Below, in pieces: positions 41,803-50,713 of a stretch of DNA of 64,000 nt. The notes beneath the pieces are model-generated. The model ran no database searches and had not been told where the DNA came from. It saw only the letters and a list, made by a program, of their open reading frames with translations. Made by a program: the position numbers and the translations under genes. This stretch comes from JAJRXR01 sp041987545 (GTDB lineage Bacteria > Planctomycetota > Phycisphaerae > Phycisphaerales > UBA1924): contig JBHIWH010000003.1 of assembly GCA_041987545.1 (NCBI GenBank), positions 248,001-312,000 of the forward strand, written 5' to 3'. How positions within the stretch are numbered: position 1 is the stretch's first letter; every line of letters starts with the position of its first letter.

Positions 41803-43269
41803 ATGCACACGACGATCAACGTCGCGCGAGCGATCGCCGCGGCGGTCGCGGTTCTCGTCTCTGTCCCGCTCGCGATGGCCGAGCCGCAGGTCTGGGCGGG
41901 CTCGATCAACGCCCAGGGCCAGCAGATCAAGCTCGTGCTGCGGCTGGACCAGGACGACGAGGGCGCCTGGGCGGGCACGCTGGACGTCCCGGGCCAGGCG
42001 CTGGCGGGCGTCCCGCTCGACCGGCTCCAGGTCACGGACGAGCGGATGGCCTTCCGCCCGCTGATCCCGGGCGCGCCCGAGGCGGCGCTGCCGATCTTCG
42101 AGCTGGAGGTGGACGGCGAGACCGCCGAGGGCATCGCGACGCAGGCGGGCACGCACATGGTGGCGCGCTTCGAGCGCACGAGCGAGGAGGCCCTCGCCGC
42201 CGCCGCGAACGAGCGCCGACCGCAGACCCCCCGTCCGCCGTTCCCGTACCGGACCGAGGAGGTCCGCGTGCCCGTGGAGGTTGACGGGCAGGTCGCCCAC
42301 GAGCTGGCCGGGACGCTCACGCTGCCGGACCCGGGCGAGTTCGGCGACGGGCCGTACCCCTGCGTGGTCACGATCTCGGGCACGGGCGCCCAAGACCGGG
42401 ACGAGACGATCTACGAGCACAAGCCCTTCGCCGTCATCGCCGACCACCTGGCCCGCCGCGGCGTCGCGAGCCTGCGCTGCGACGACCGGGGCGTGGGCGA
42501 ATCGGGCGGCGACTACCGGGCCGCGGCGTGCACCGACTTCGCCGCCGACGCCCGGGCCCAGGTCGAGTACCTGCTGACGCGCGACGAGATCGACCACGGC
42601 AAGGTCGGCCTGCTCGGGCACTCCGAGGGCGGGCTGACCGCGCCCCTGGTCGCGGCCGAGAACGACGACGTCGCCTTTGTCGTCCTGCTCGCGGGGATGG
42701 CCGTCCGGGGCGACGAGGTGCTCACCAGCCAGTCGGCCGCCATGTTCCGTCTCCGGGGCCTGCCCGAACACTTCATCGAGGAATCGAACCGGCTCCGCGA
42801 GCTGATGCTCGACGGCATCCGCGAGCAGCTGGGCGAGGAGGAGCTGCTCGAGCGCGCCCGCGCCCTGGTCGCCCACGACGGGCTGGGCATGATGGGCGAG
42901 GCCCAGGTCGAGGCGCAGACACAGCAGGCGCTGCGGGCGTTCAACAACGCGTGGGGGCGGGAGCTGGTCACGATCGACCCGCGGGACTTCCTGTCCCGCA
43001 TGACGCAGCCGACGCTGGCGATCACGGGATCGCTGGACATCCAGGTCCTGCCCGACCTGAACCTGAGCGCCCAACGCGAGGCGCTCGAGGAGGCGGGCAA
43101 CGAGGACTTCACCGTCGTCGAGCTGGAGGGGCTGAACCACCTGTTCCAGAACGCCGAGACGGGCGCGATGAGCGAGTACCAGACTCTCCGCGAGACATTC
43201 GACGAGGACGCGCTGCGGATGATCGGCGACTGGATCGTCGAGCGATTCGTGCGCAGCCCGAAGCCCTAG
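41803..43269 (+). CDS. Secreted alpha/beta hydrolase (S9/S15-like esterase or peptidase)
   Basis: A 488-residue exported protein (signal peptide 1-26, cleavage after AMA). The N-terminal 130 residues are a beta-sandwich-like domain; the hydrolase follows, with VVTISGTGAQDRDET, the strand CDDRGVGESGG, and the nucleophile elbow GHSEGG. The likely acid and His are in ITGSLDIQV and ELEGLNHLF. This layout (preceding DUF-type domain, then hydrolase) is found in many bacterial exported esterases of unclear substrate. GGGGAG at 41792-41797 supports ATG 41803. The stop codon shares a CTAG with the stop of the convergent membrane-protein gene. Confidence 0.9.
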   Translation: MHTTINVARAIAAAVAVLVSVPLAMAEPQVWAGSINAQGQQIKLVLRLDQDDEGAWAGTLDVPGQALAGVPLDRLQVTDERMAFRPLIPGAPEAALPIFELEVDGETAEGIATQAGTHMVARFERTSEEALAAAANERRPQTPRPPFPYRTEEVRVPVEVDGQVAHELAGTLTLPDPGEFGDGPYPCVVTISGTGAQDRDETIYEHKPFAVIADHLARRGVASLRCDDRGVGESGGDYRAAACTDFAADARAQVEYLLTRDEIDHGKVGLLGHSEGGLTAPLVAAENDDVAFVVLLAGMAVRGDEVLTSQSAAMFRLRGLPEHFIEESNRLRELMLDGIREQLGEEELLERARALVAHDGLGMMGEAQVEAQTQQALRAFNNAWGRELVTIDPRDFLSRMTQPTLAITGSLDIQVLPDLNLSAQREALEEAGNEDFTVVELEGLNHLFQNAETGAMSEYQTLRETFDEDALRMIGDWIVERFVRSPKP

Positions 43270-43964
43270 CCCCCGCCCCAGGCGCACTCCGGGCAACGCG
43301 TCAGGCCCTCGAGCGCGTACCCGCACCGGGGGCACTGGCCCCGCCTCGGCCGCGGGTCACGACGGCTCAGGACCACGAACGCGGTCCAGGCGAGGGCGAA
43401 CGCGAGCGCGTGCGCAAGCACCCAGTGCCCGTGCATGTACAGGGCGTTGAACAGCCACGCCCACCGCCCGCCGGTGAACGGGCCGTCGGGCCCGACCCAC
43501 AGCACGCTGATCGCGATGTACTCGCACCCGGCGGCCTCGCCCGCGCGGAACGCCCAGTCGGTCACAAGACTCTCGACGCGATCCTTGACGAGCGCGATCG
43601 CCGCGGACGCGAGCAGCGCGAGGACCGCGGCGCGGCCCAGCGTGACGCGCCGCCGAATACCCCAGGGCGGGGCGATGCGCAGGAGGTACCAGAGCAGGAG
43701 GCAGAGGGCCGTCAGCGGCGCGAAGGTCAGGGCGAGTGAGCCGGTGCGGACGAGGGCGTGCAGCGCCCACGAGTGCGTGGGGATGTTCAGGCCGTGGATC
43801 TGGCCCCAGTAGTTCGAGCCGGGCGTGAGGACGCCGAGGGACATCAGGGCCCGGAACAGCTCCCGCATCGCGTACCACTCGGCGAGGTACGCCGGGCGGA
43901 GCAGCACTGCAAAGATGGTGGCGGGCGCCACGACCGGCGCCACTCGGCGGAGCAGGACACGCAC
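43266..43964 (-). CDS. Membrane protein with C-terminal zinc ribbon
   Basis: A 232-residue hypothetical membrane protein with about four hydrophobic segments (around 8-25, 75-97, 108-125 and 182-203). The C-terminus has a zinc ribbon, CPRCGYALEGLTRCPECAWG, a form that is frequent on planctomycete membrane proteins. Function unknown. It starts 25 bases after mgtE in the same direction and is probably co-transcribed with it. Its stop shares CTAG (43266-43269) with the hydrolase stop. Confidence 0.8.
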   Translation of the reverse strand: MRVLLRRVAPVVAPATIFAVLLRPAYLAEWYAMRELFRALMSLGVLTPGSNYWGQIHGLNIPTHSWALHALVRTGSLALTFAPLTALCLLLWYLLRIAPPWGIRRRVTLGRAAVLALLASAAIALVKDRVESLVTDWAFRAGEAAGCEYIAISVLWVGPDGPFTGGRWAWLFNALYMHGHWVLAHALAFALAWTAFVVLSRRDPRPRRGQCPRCGYALEGLTRCPECAWGGG

Positions 43965-43989
43965 GGACGCAGAGTACCAGTCGGCGTCG

Positions 43990-45378
43990 CTACAGCAGCG
44001 TGCCGCGCAGCACGATGAGCGCGACGACGAAGTAGATCGTCAGCCCGCTGACGTCCATGAGCGTCGCGACCAGGGGCGAGCTGGAGGTCGCCGGGTCCAG
44101 GCCCATCCGGTCGAGGACGAGGGGCAGGAGCGAGCCGAGCAGCGTGCCCCAGATCACGATGCCCACGACCGCCGTCCCGACCGTGAAGGCCAGGGGCGCG
44201 GCGTGCGGCGTGCTGGCGATCCCGACGGCGCTCAGGCCCATCACCGTCCCCGCGCCCAGCACGCCCAGCACCGAGCCCAGCACCAGCCCCGTGCCCAGCT
44301 CGCGGCGCACGACCCGCCACCAGTCGGCGAAGCCCACCTCGCCCAGCGCCAGCGCGCGCACGAGCAGCGAGGCGGCCTGCGTCCCCGTGTTGCCCCCGGA
44401 CGAGATGATCAGGGGCACGAACAGCGCGAGCACGACCGCCTTGCTCAGGTGCTCGTCGAACGTGCTCATCACGCCGATCGTCGCCAGCTGCAGGACGAAC
44501 AGCCCGGCCAGCCACCCGCCCCGCTTCTTGATCATCTCCCAGAAGCGGGTGGTCATGTAGGGCTGGTCCAGCGCCTCCATGCCGCCCAGCAGCTGGATGT
44601 CCTCGGTGACCTCCTCCTCGGCGACGTCGGCCACATCGTCGAAGGTCACGATGCCCAGCAGCAGGCCCCGCGAGTCGAGCACCGGCATCGCCATCCGGTC
44701 GTACCGGTTCATCGCCCGGACCGCCTCCTCCCGGTCGTCGGCGGCGTTGAGCGCCACGAAGTCGTGGTCCATGATGGATTCGACCGTGTCCCCCGGGTCG
44801 GCCAGCAGGAACTGGCGGATCCGCAGGTCGTCGATCAGCTTCCGCTCCTGATCCACGACGTAGATCCAGTTGACGGTCTCGGCGTCGTGCCCGAACTCGC
44901 GGATGTGCTCCAGCGCCTTGGCGATCGTCCACTCGGGGCGGACCTTGACGTAGTCGGGCGTCATCAGCCGCCCGATCGAGTCCTCGTCGTAGCCCAGGAT
45001 CGCCTGCGTGATCCGCCGCGTCTGCGGCGTGAGCGACGCGATGATCCGCTCGGCGACCTCGACCGGGAGTTCTTCGAGCAGTCTCGCCCGGTCGTCGTGG
45101 TCGAGCGACTCGACCAGACGGACCGAGCGGTTGTCGCCGAACTCGCTGATCAGCGCCTCCTGCGTCTCGGGCGCCAGGTGCGCGAAGACCTCGCTGGACT
45201 CGTCGCGGGGTAGGACGCGGAAGGCGACCGCCCCCTCGGCCGGCTCGAGGGACTCGAGCACCTCCGCGACGTCCGCCGCCTCCAGCTTCTCGAGCGCGTC
45301 CCGCAGGTCGCGCAGGCGCCCCGCCGCGATCAGCTCGCGGACGTCCGGGGTCAGCAGCTCGGCGGTGGGGGTCTGCAC
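43990..45378 (-). CDS. mgtE: Magnesium transporter MgtE
   Basis: A 462-residue Mg2+ channel. The N-terminal helical superhelix domain (about 15-130, LPRDESSEVFAHL), two CBS domains (about 135-255, RLMTPDYVKVRPEWTIAKAL and VTFDDVADVAEEE), a plug helix, and five C-terminal membrane helices (about 285-460) are in the usual order. The pore segment PLIISSGGNTGTQAA and the following GLVLGSVLG are typical. In the family the cytosolic domains sense Mg2+ and close the pore when the ion is plentiful. It is divergent from an oxidoreductase gene across 74 bases. Confidence 0.96.
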   Translation of the reverse strand: MQTPTAELLTPDVRELIAAGRLRDLRDALEKLEAADVAEVLESLEPAEGAVAFRVLPRDESSEVFAHLAPETQEALISEFGDNRSVRLVESLDHDDRARLLEELPVEVAERIIASLTPQTRRITQAILGYDEDSIGRLMTPDYVKVRPEWTIAKALEHIREFGHDAETVNWIYVVDQERKLIDDLRIRQFLLADPGDTVESIMDHDFVALNAADDREEAVRAMNRYDRMAMPVLDSRGLLLGIVTFDDVADVAEEEVTEDIQLLGGMEALDQPYMTTRFWEMIKKRGGWLAGLFVLQLATIGVMSTFDEHLSKAVVLALFVPLIISSGGNTGTQAASLLVRALALGEVGFADWWRVVRRELGTGLVLGSVLGVLGAGTVMGLSAVGIASTPHAAPLAFTVGTAVVGIVIWGTLLGSLLPLVLDRMGLDPATSSSPLVATLMDVSGLTIYFVVALIVLRGTLL

Positions 45379-45452
45379 GGGACGAAGCGTACGCCGGGGT
45401 CGCCGCGCCCACAGGCGCCGCTATCCTCGGGCCCCGATCGGAGGCCGAAGTC

Positions 45453-46589
45453 ATGCGCCCACCCGGACCAACCCTCGCCCGGATTGTCCTGCTCGTCCTT
45501 GCTGTTGTGCTCCCCGCCGGGCCCGGCGTGGCGCGGGACGGGCGGGCCGGCGGCGCCGAGCCCCTGCGCCTCGCCGTCATCGGGCTCGTCCACGGGCACG
45601 TCGAGGGCGTGCTCTGGCAGGCCCGCGAGCGCGACGACCTGGAGATCGTCGGCGTCTGGGACCCCAGCCGCGAGCTATTCGAGCACATGGCCGCCAGGCA
45701 CGGCCTGGACGCCTCGCTCTACTACGACGACCTGGGCGCGATGCTCGACGCGACGCGCCCCGAGGCCGCCAGCGTCATGACCTCGACCAAGGACCACCTG
45801 ATGGCCGTCGAGGCGTGCGCGCCCCGGGGCGTGCACGCGCTGGTCGAGAAGCCCCTGGCGACGAGCGTTGCCGACGCCCGGGCGATGGCGTCGCTGGCCG
45901 AGGAGCACGGCGTGCACGTGCTGACCAACTACGAGACCTCGTGGTACGCCTCGGTCCGCGAGGCCCACCGCCTGACCCGCGACGGCGCGTGGGCCACGCC
46001 CATCCGCCGGGCCGTCTTCCGGCACGGGCACAAGGGCCCCCGCGAGATCGGCTGCTCCGAGGCGTTCCTGGAGTGGCTCTGCGACCCAGTCGAGAACGGC
46101 GCCGGCGCGCTCTTCGACTTCGGGTGCTACGGGGCGAACATCATGACCTGGCTCATGGACGGCCGGCGCCCCGTGCGCGTGATGGCGACCACCCGCACGC
46201 TCAAGCCCGAGATCTACCCCCACGTCGACGACGACGCGACGATCGTTCTGACCTACCCGGGCGGCGAGGTCGGTGTCGTGCAGGCCTCGTGGGCGTGGAC
46301 GCACGACAACAAGGACATGGACGTGTACACCGATCGGGCCTCGATCCACTGCCGCAAGTGGGGGGGCATGACAGTCCGCCGCCCGGACGCCGAGCCCGAG
46401 CCGATCGCGCTCGACCCGTTGCCCTATCCCGAGGCCGACGAGTGGTCGATGCTGCGTGCGATCGTCCGTGGCGCCGCCGAGCCCGACGAGCTGATGTCAC
46501 TGGGCAACAACCTGGTGGTGGTCGAGATCCTGGCCGCGGCGCGGGAGTCGGCGCGGACGGGGCTCGCCGTGCGCCTCGGCGAGGACTAG
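45453..46589 (+). CDS. Gfo/Idh/MocA-family oxidoreductase
   Basis: A 378-residue NAD(P)-dependent sugar-type oxidoreductase with an N-terminal signal peptide (1-30), so it is probably periplasmic. The Rossmann start is LRLAVIGLVHGHVEGVL, in which the usual GxGxxG is altered to GLVHGH. Other family parts are DPSRELFEHM and HALVEKPLATS with the catalytic Lys. The large second domain ends near 320, with VVQASWAWTHDNKD. Planctomycetes have many such exported paralogues linked to carbohydrate degradation, but no glycosidase or sulfatase is near. The stop shares CTAG with the convergent SDR-DUF2867 gene. Confidence 0.9.
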   Translation: MRPPGPTLARIVLLVLAVVLPAGPGVARDGRAGGAEPLRLAVIGLVHGHVEGVLWQARERDDLEIVGVWDPSRELFEHMAARHGLDASLYYDDLGAMLDATRPEAASVMTSTKDHLMAVEACAPRGVHALVEKPLATSVADARAMASLAEEHGVHVLTNYETSWYASVREAHRLTRDGAWATPIRRAVFRHGHKGPREIGCSEAFLEWLCDPVENGAGALFDFGCYGANIMTWLMDGRRPVRVMATTRTLKPEIYPHVDDDATIVLTYPGGEVGVVQASWAWTHDNKDMDVYTDRASIHCRKWGGMTVRRPDAEPEPIALDPLPYPEADEWSMLRAIVRGAAEPDELMSLGNNLVVVEILAAARESARTGLAVRLGED

Positions 46590-48070
46590 GCGGCGCCGAC
46601 CTCGCCGGCGGGCGATCGGTCCTCCGCGGCCCGCCTGATCCCGTTGAGCATGCCGCGGAACACAACGCCGTGCAGGGGCAGGACCGCGTACCAGTACGCG
46701 AGGCCCATCAGGCCCTTGGGCGCGAAGCGGGCGACCATCCGCAGGCGCGATCGCCCCTCGTCGAGCGGCTCGATCTCGAACGACAGCCGGGCCTCGCCCG
46801 GGAGCTTCATCTCGGCGACCAGGTCGAGCGAGCGCGGCTCGCGGACGCCGACGACCCGCCAGAAGTCGAGCGCCTCGCCGATCGCCAGCTGCTCCGGGTC
46901 GCGCCGGCCCCGCCGCAGGCCTGGGCCCCCGACGACGCGGTCCATCGCGCCGCGGACGCGCCAGAGCCAGTCGGCCGCGTACCACCCGTTCCCGCCGCCC
47001 ACGCGGCGGACGGCGGCGAACACCGCCCCGGGCGGCGCGCCGATCGTGATCTGCCGCGCGTCCTCGAACACCGTCCCGCCCGACCACGCCTCGTCGCCCG
47101 GCATCGGGCCCGCGCCCGACCAGATCGTCTCGACCTTCCCCTCGCCCGCCTGACCGAGCGCGGCGGCGATCGACTCGCGGATGCTCAGCAGGCGCTGGGG
47201 CATCAGACTCGAGGCCTCGTCGTCCCGGCACACCACACGGTTCCGCAGGCCCTCGGCCAGCGGGCGGGCGATCCGCGGCGTCACGGGCGTCACCAGCCCG
47301 ATCCACAGCGAGCTCAGCCTCGGGGTCAGCACCGGCACGGGCACGACGAGGCGCCGGGGCAGCCCGCGCTCCTCGGCCATGATCCGCATGATCCCGAGGT
47401 AGTCCATCACGTCCGGGCCGCCGATGTCCAGGTCGTGGCCGATGGTCTCCGGCGTGTCGAGGCACGCGATGAGATAGCCCAGCACGTTCCGGATCGCGAT
47501 CGGCTGGCACTCGGTCCGGACCCACCTGGGCGTGACCATGACGGGCAACCGCTCGACCAGGTACCGGAGGATCTCGAAGGACGCCGAGCCCGAGCCGATG
47601 ATCATCGCGGCCCGCAGCGCCGTCACCGGGACGCCGCCCGAGGCCAGCGCGTCCTCGACCTCCCGCCGCGAACGCAGGTGCGTGCTCAGGTCCTCGCCCA
47701 GCTCGCCCAGCCCGCCGAGGTAGATGATCCGGGGCAGGCCCGCCTCGCCCGCGGCCCGACCGAAGCGCTCGGCCATGACCCGGTCACGCTCGGCGTACTC
47801 GTCCCCCGCCGAGACCATCGAGTGCACCAGGTAGTACGCGGCGTCGCAGCCGCGCATCGAATCGACGAGGCGATCGTGCGCCTCGTCGCTCTCGTCGCTC
47901 AGGTCGGTCTCGACAACCTCGACAGAATCAGCGCCGGCCCATTCCCTGGAGAGCAGCTTCTCGCGACAACGCACGGGGCAAACCAGACGGGCGCCCTCGG
48001 CGAGAAGCCTCGGGCCCAGCCGGCCGCCGACGTATCCGGTCGCCCCGGTCAGCAGGATCGATCGTTGCAT
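46586..48070 (-). CDS. SDR/NAD(P)-binding epimerase-like protein with DUF2867 (SRPBCC) domain
   Basis: A 494-residue protein of two parts. Residues 1-300 are an atypical short-chain dehydrogenase/NmrA-like fold with the cofactor motif LLTGATGYVGGRLG (6-19) and YYLVHSM, but no clear YxxxK catalytic pair. Residues 300-480 are the DUF2867 domain, predicted to have an SRPBCC-type lipid- or hydrophobic-ligand pocket (WYAADWLWRVRGAMDRVVGG, FDEGRS-like turn, KGLMGLAYWY). Proteins of this architecture are widespread but uncharacterised; a role in quinone or membrane-lipid metabolism is guessed from homologues. A 10-base inverted repeat lies upstream, after the PIG-L gene. Confidence 0.88.
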   Translation of the reverse strand: MQRSILLTGATGYVGGRLGPRLLAEGARLVCPVRCREKLLSREWAGADSVEVVETDLSDESDEAHDRLVDSMRGCDAAYYLVHSMVSAGDEYAERDRVMAERFGRAAGEAGLPRIIYLGGLGELGEDLSTHLRSRREVEDALASGGVPVTALRAAMIIGSGSASFEILRYLVERLPVMVTPRWVRTECQPIAIRNVLGYLIACLDTPETIGHDLDIGGPDVMDYLGIMRIMAEERGLPRRLVVPVPVLTPRLSSLWIGLVTPVTPRIARPLAEGLRNRVVCRDDEASSLMPQRLLSIRESIAAALGQAGEGKVETIWSGAGPMPGDEAWSGGTVFEDARQITIGAPPGAVFAAVRRVGGGNGWYAADWLWRVRGAMDRVVGGPGLRRGRRDPEQLAIGEALDFWRVVGVREPRSLDLVAEMKLPGEARLSFEIEPLDEGRSRLRMVARFAPKGLMGLAYWYAVLPLHGVVFRGMLNGIRRAAEDRSPAGEVGAA

Positions 48071-48167
48071 TCCAGGCCCGTCCGTCGCTCGTGCTGGATG
48101 GGGCGGACTCGGGCGAGCCGCGCCCGTCCGACTCCCCTCCCGACGTGTGGATTCGCCGCCGCCCCGC

Positions 48168-48196
48168 GTCGAGATTCAGCCGCCGAGAATCTCGAC
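48168..48196 (-). other. Perfect 10-base inverted repeat between two leftward genes
   Basis: GTCGAGATTC (48168-48177) and GAATCTCGAC (48187-48196) with a nine-base spacer. It starts three bases after the PIG-L stop codon, in transcription order, and precedes the SDR-DUF2867 gene (start 48070) by about 100 bases. No T-tract follows. It may be a weak terminator or an operator. Confidence 0.5.
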
Positions 48197-48198
48197 CG

Positions 48199-48951
48199 CT
48201 AGCCGACGAGCGAGTCCAGGCCCGCGAGCCCCACCGGCTCCTTCGTGAAGAACGGCTCGCCCGCGGCGGTCCCGATCCGCGAGCCGAAGTAGACCGCCGA
48301 CGCCTCGACCCACTCGACCACCCGCCGGTTCTTCTCGGGCAGCACGAACTGCGTGTGGTACGCCCTGATGGAGGCGATCTTCGTCTCGACGTACCCGGTC
48401 GCGTCCATGACGAAGCTCGGGTCCGCGACCCAGCGCAGGTGCGTCGCGTAGTAGTAGAACAGCCACTTCGGGTAGGTGGGGTCGCCCAGCGTCATCGCCT
48501 CTCCCGTCCACGCGTCGGTCGGCGTCGGCATGTCGATCTTCGTGAGCTTGGCGTCGAAGCGGGCGTCCTCGACGATACGCGTGACGGCGCGGTGGTCGGG
48601 GTGCGCGTCCTCGAAGTACGGCGTGAAGATCACATCCGCCCGCCAGGCGCGGATGACGCCCGCGATCCTGTGCCTGGCCTCGATGGTGTGCTCGACCATC
48701 CGGTTGGGCAGGCCGAGCAGCATGCGGCGGACGGGTTTGGCGCCGGGCGTCGCCGACGCGTCGGGCGAGAGGATGCGGCAGGCGTCGGCGGCTTCCTTGG
48801 AGCGCGTGTCGTGGTCGCCGTGGGGTGTGGGCTCGCCGTCGGTCACGTCCAGCAAGAGCACGTCGTGCCCCTGGGCGGCGAGGCGGGCGATGGTGGCGCC
48901 CATCCCCAGCTCTTGGTCATCCGGGTGCGGGCCGACAACGAGGATCCGCAT
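48199..48951 (-). CDS. PIG-L/LmbE-family deacetylase
   Basis: A 250-residue zinc-dependent deacetylase. The signature PHPDDQELGMGATIARLA (8-25) and the second motif HPDHRAV carry the metal ligands (His and Asp of PHPDD, His of HPDH). Family members remove N-acetyl groups from GlcNAc conjugates, such as in mycothiol and bacillithiol synthesis (MshB/BshB) or on lipids and glycans. No thiol-biosynthesis gene is near, so the substrate stays open. ATG 48951 begins five bases after the lipoprotein stop codon in the same direction, so the two genes are an operon. Confidence 0.9.
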   Translation of the reverse strand: MRILVVGPHPDDQELGMGATIARLAAQGHDVLLLDVTDGEPTPHGDHDTRSKEAADACRILSPDASATPGAKPVRRMLLGLPNRMVEHTIEARHRIAGVIRAWRADVIFTPYFEDAHPDHRAVTRIVEDARFDAKLTKIDMPTPTDAWTGEAMTLGDPTYPKWLFYYYATHLRWVADPSFVMDATGYVETKIASIRAYHTQFVLPEKNRRVVEWVEASAVYFGSRIGTAAGEPFFTKEPVGLAGLDSLVG

Positions 48952-48956
48952 GGCGT

Positions 48957-49421
48957 TCAGTTCATCTTGTTGTCAACGACAACGAAGCCGTACAGCGGCG
49001 CGCCCGCGTCGGCGTCCCCCGGCTCCAGTTCGACGAGCACGACCGGGTCCGGGTCGCGGATGGCGAAGAACCCGCCGGCGCGGAACTGGTCCTGGTACTG
49101 GTCGCGGAACTCGTGCAGGCTGACGGTCACGGTCTGGCCCGAGGCGAAGCCCTCGATCGGGCGGCTGAACCGCTGGTTCACCCAGAGCGTCGAGGGCCCG
49201 AAGCTCCGGGCCGTCGCGTTGGTCATCCGGATCTTGGTCCCGTCGCGGAAGACCTGCACGTCCAGCACGTCCTCCCGCTCGGCCTCGAACGGGTACGCCC
49301 TCGCGTAGTCCACGTCGGACTTGGAGAACGCCCCGCACGCCGGCAGGGCGAGGGCGGCGGCGAGCAGGGAACACGCGCCCAGGGCGCGCACGGCGGTCGG
49401 GGTTCGGTGTCGGTGGGGCAC
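48957..49421 (-). CDS. Lipoprotein of unknown function
   Basis: A 154-residue protein with a lipoprotein signal peptide; the lipobox is LPAC around residues 26-29. The mature domain is beta-rich (EDVLDVQVFRDGTKIRMTNAT, FASGQTVTVSLHEFRDQ), with the pattern of planctomycete lipoproteins of unknown function that bear a single beta-sandwich. It precedes the PIG-L deacetylase gene by five bases. It is divergent from the Dus gene across 17 bases, so the two promoters must overlap the ends of these genes. Confidence 0.78.
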   Translation of the reverse strand: MPHRHRTPTAVRALGACSLLAAALALPACGAFSKSDVDYARAYPFEAEREDVLDVQVFRDGTKIRMTNATARSFGPSTLWVNQRFSRPIEGFASGQTVTVSLHEFRDQYQDQFRAGGFFAIRDPDPVVLVELEPGDADAGAPLYGFVVVDNKMN

Positions 49422-49438
49422 GACCTATCCTCGCACGC

Positions 49439-50713
49439 ATGGGCTGCGACGGCAACAACGCCACCCCGCCCAGCCCCGCGATCGCCCCCGGGGCGGGCGA
49501 GATCGACGCCAGACGCGTCGCCGAGGACCTCGTCTCGCGCCTCGGCGAGGGCGGGATGGACCCGCGCGTCCGCGGTCTGGTCCCCGCCTTCGACGGGCCG
49601 TTCTTCCAGGCCGGGCTCGCGGGGTACTCGGACGCGGCCATGCGGATCATCGCCCGCCGCCACGGCTGCCCCTACTGCGTCACCGAGGCCCTCCTGGACC
49701 GGACCCTGCTGGCCGGTGGGCGGGGCTTCGCCAAGGCGGACCTGGGCGAGATCGAGGACAACATCCCGGGCGGGGGCGAGGACGCGCCCCTGGCGGGCCA
49801 GATCATGGGCTCGGACCCGGCCGAAATGGCCGCCGCCGCCATCAAGATGGTCGAGCAGGGCGCCAGGCGCGAGCGTGAGTACCGGGCGATGGTCAGCGAG
49901 GGCGGCGGGCGGGTCGAGACCCCCGACGAGCGGCACGCGTTCGCCGCCATCGACGTCAACCTCGCCTGCCCGGTGAAGAAGATCGCCAAGAAGGCCCGGG
50001 GCGGGCACTGGCTGACCAAGCCCGACGGCGCGATCAGAATCCTGGAGGCGGTCCGCGAGGCGGTGCCAGATGGAATCCTGGTCACGGTCAAGATGCGGCG
50101 GGCGTACGACGAGACCGACGAGATGCGCGAGAACTTCCTCCGCATCTTCGACGCGGCGTACGACATGGGCTGCGCGTGGGTCACGGTCCACGGCCGGACG
50201 GTCACGCAGAAGTACATCGGCCCCAGCCGATGGGACCCGATCCGCGAGCTGGTCCGCCGCAACCCCGAGCGCGTGATCTTCGGCTCGGGCGACATCTGGG
50301 GCGTGGCGGACATCTTCCGGATGCTCTCGTACACGGGCGTCGCGGGTGTCTCGGTCGCCCGGGGGTGCATCGGCAACCCGTGGATCTTCCGCCAGGCGCG
50401 GGACATCCTGGCCGGCCGCGAGCCGGCGGCGCCCACGATCGCCGAGCAGCGGGACGTCCTGCTCCAGCACTTCCAGCTCGCGATGGACGTCAACCGCCTC
50501 TGGGTCCGCGGCGAGGGCGAGGCGCGGGAGCAGCGGGCCGAGCAGCACACGGCCAGGACGATGCGCAAGTTCGCGATCCGGTTCGCCGAGCATCATCCGG
50601 AAGGAGAGGCGGTGCGCAGGCGGTTCATCGCGTGCCGGACGCTCGGGGAGTGGCGGGGGGTGCTTGACGAGCACTACAGCGCCGAGCCCGTCGAGACCGG
50701 GGGGACGACGTGA
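49439..50713 (+). CDS. tRNA-dihydrouridine synthase family protein
   Basis: A 424-residue FMN-dependent Dus enzyme that reduces specific uridines in tRNA to dihydrouridine. The barrel begins at LAGYSDAAMRIIARRHGC; the catalytic motif is NLACPVKKIAKK with Cys177, followed by VTVKMRRAYDE, the FMN-phosphate segment VSVARGCIGNPWIF, and the C-terminal helical tRNA-binding domain. It is longer than E. coli Dus proteins (about 320) by about 45 N-terminal residues and an insertion around 140-165, both of unknown role. Which uridine is modified cannot be told. It is coupled to the TlpA-like gene by a GTGA overlap (50710-50713). Confidence 0.93.
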   Translation: MGCDGNNATPPSPAIAPGAGEIDARRVAEDLVSRLGEGGMDPRVRGLVPAFDGPFFQAGLAGYSDAAMRIIARRHGCPYCVTEALLDRTLLAGGRGFAKADLGEIEDNIPGGGEDAPLAGQIMGSDPAEMAAAAIKMVEQGARREREYRAMVSEGGGRVETPDERHAFAAIDVNLACPVKKIAKKARGGHWLTKPDGAIRILEAVREAVPDGILVTVKMRRAYDETDEMRENFLRIFDAAYDMGCAWVTVHGRTVTQKYIGPSRWDPIRELVRRNPERVIFGSGDIWGVADIFRMLSYTGVAGVSVARGCIGNPWIFRQARDILAGREPAAPTIAEQRDVLLQHFQLAMDVNRLWVRGEGEAREQRAEQHTARTMRKFAIRFAEHHPEGEAVRRRFIACRTLGEWRGVLDEHYSAEPVETGGTT

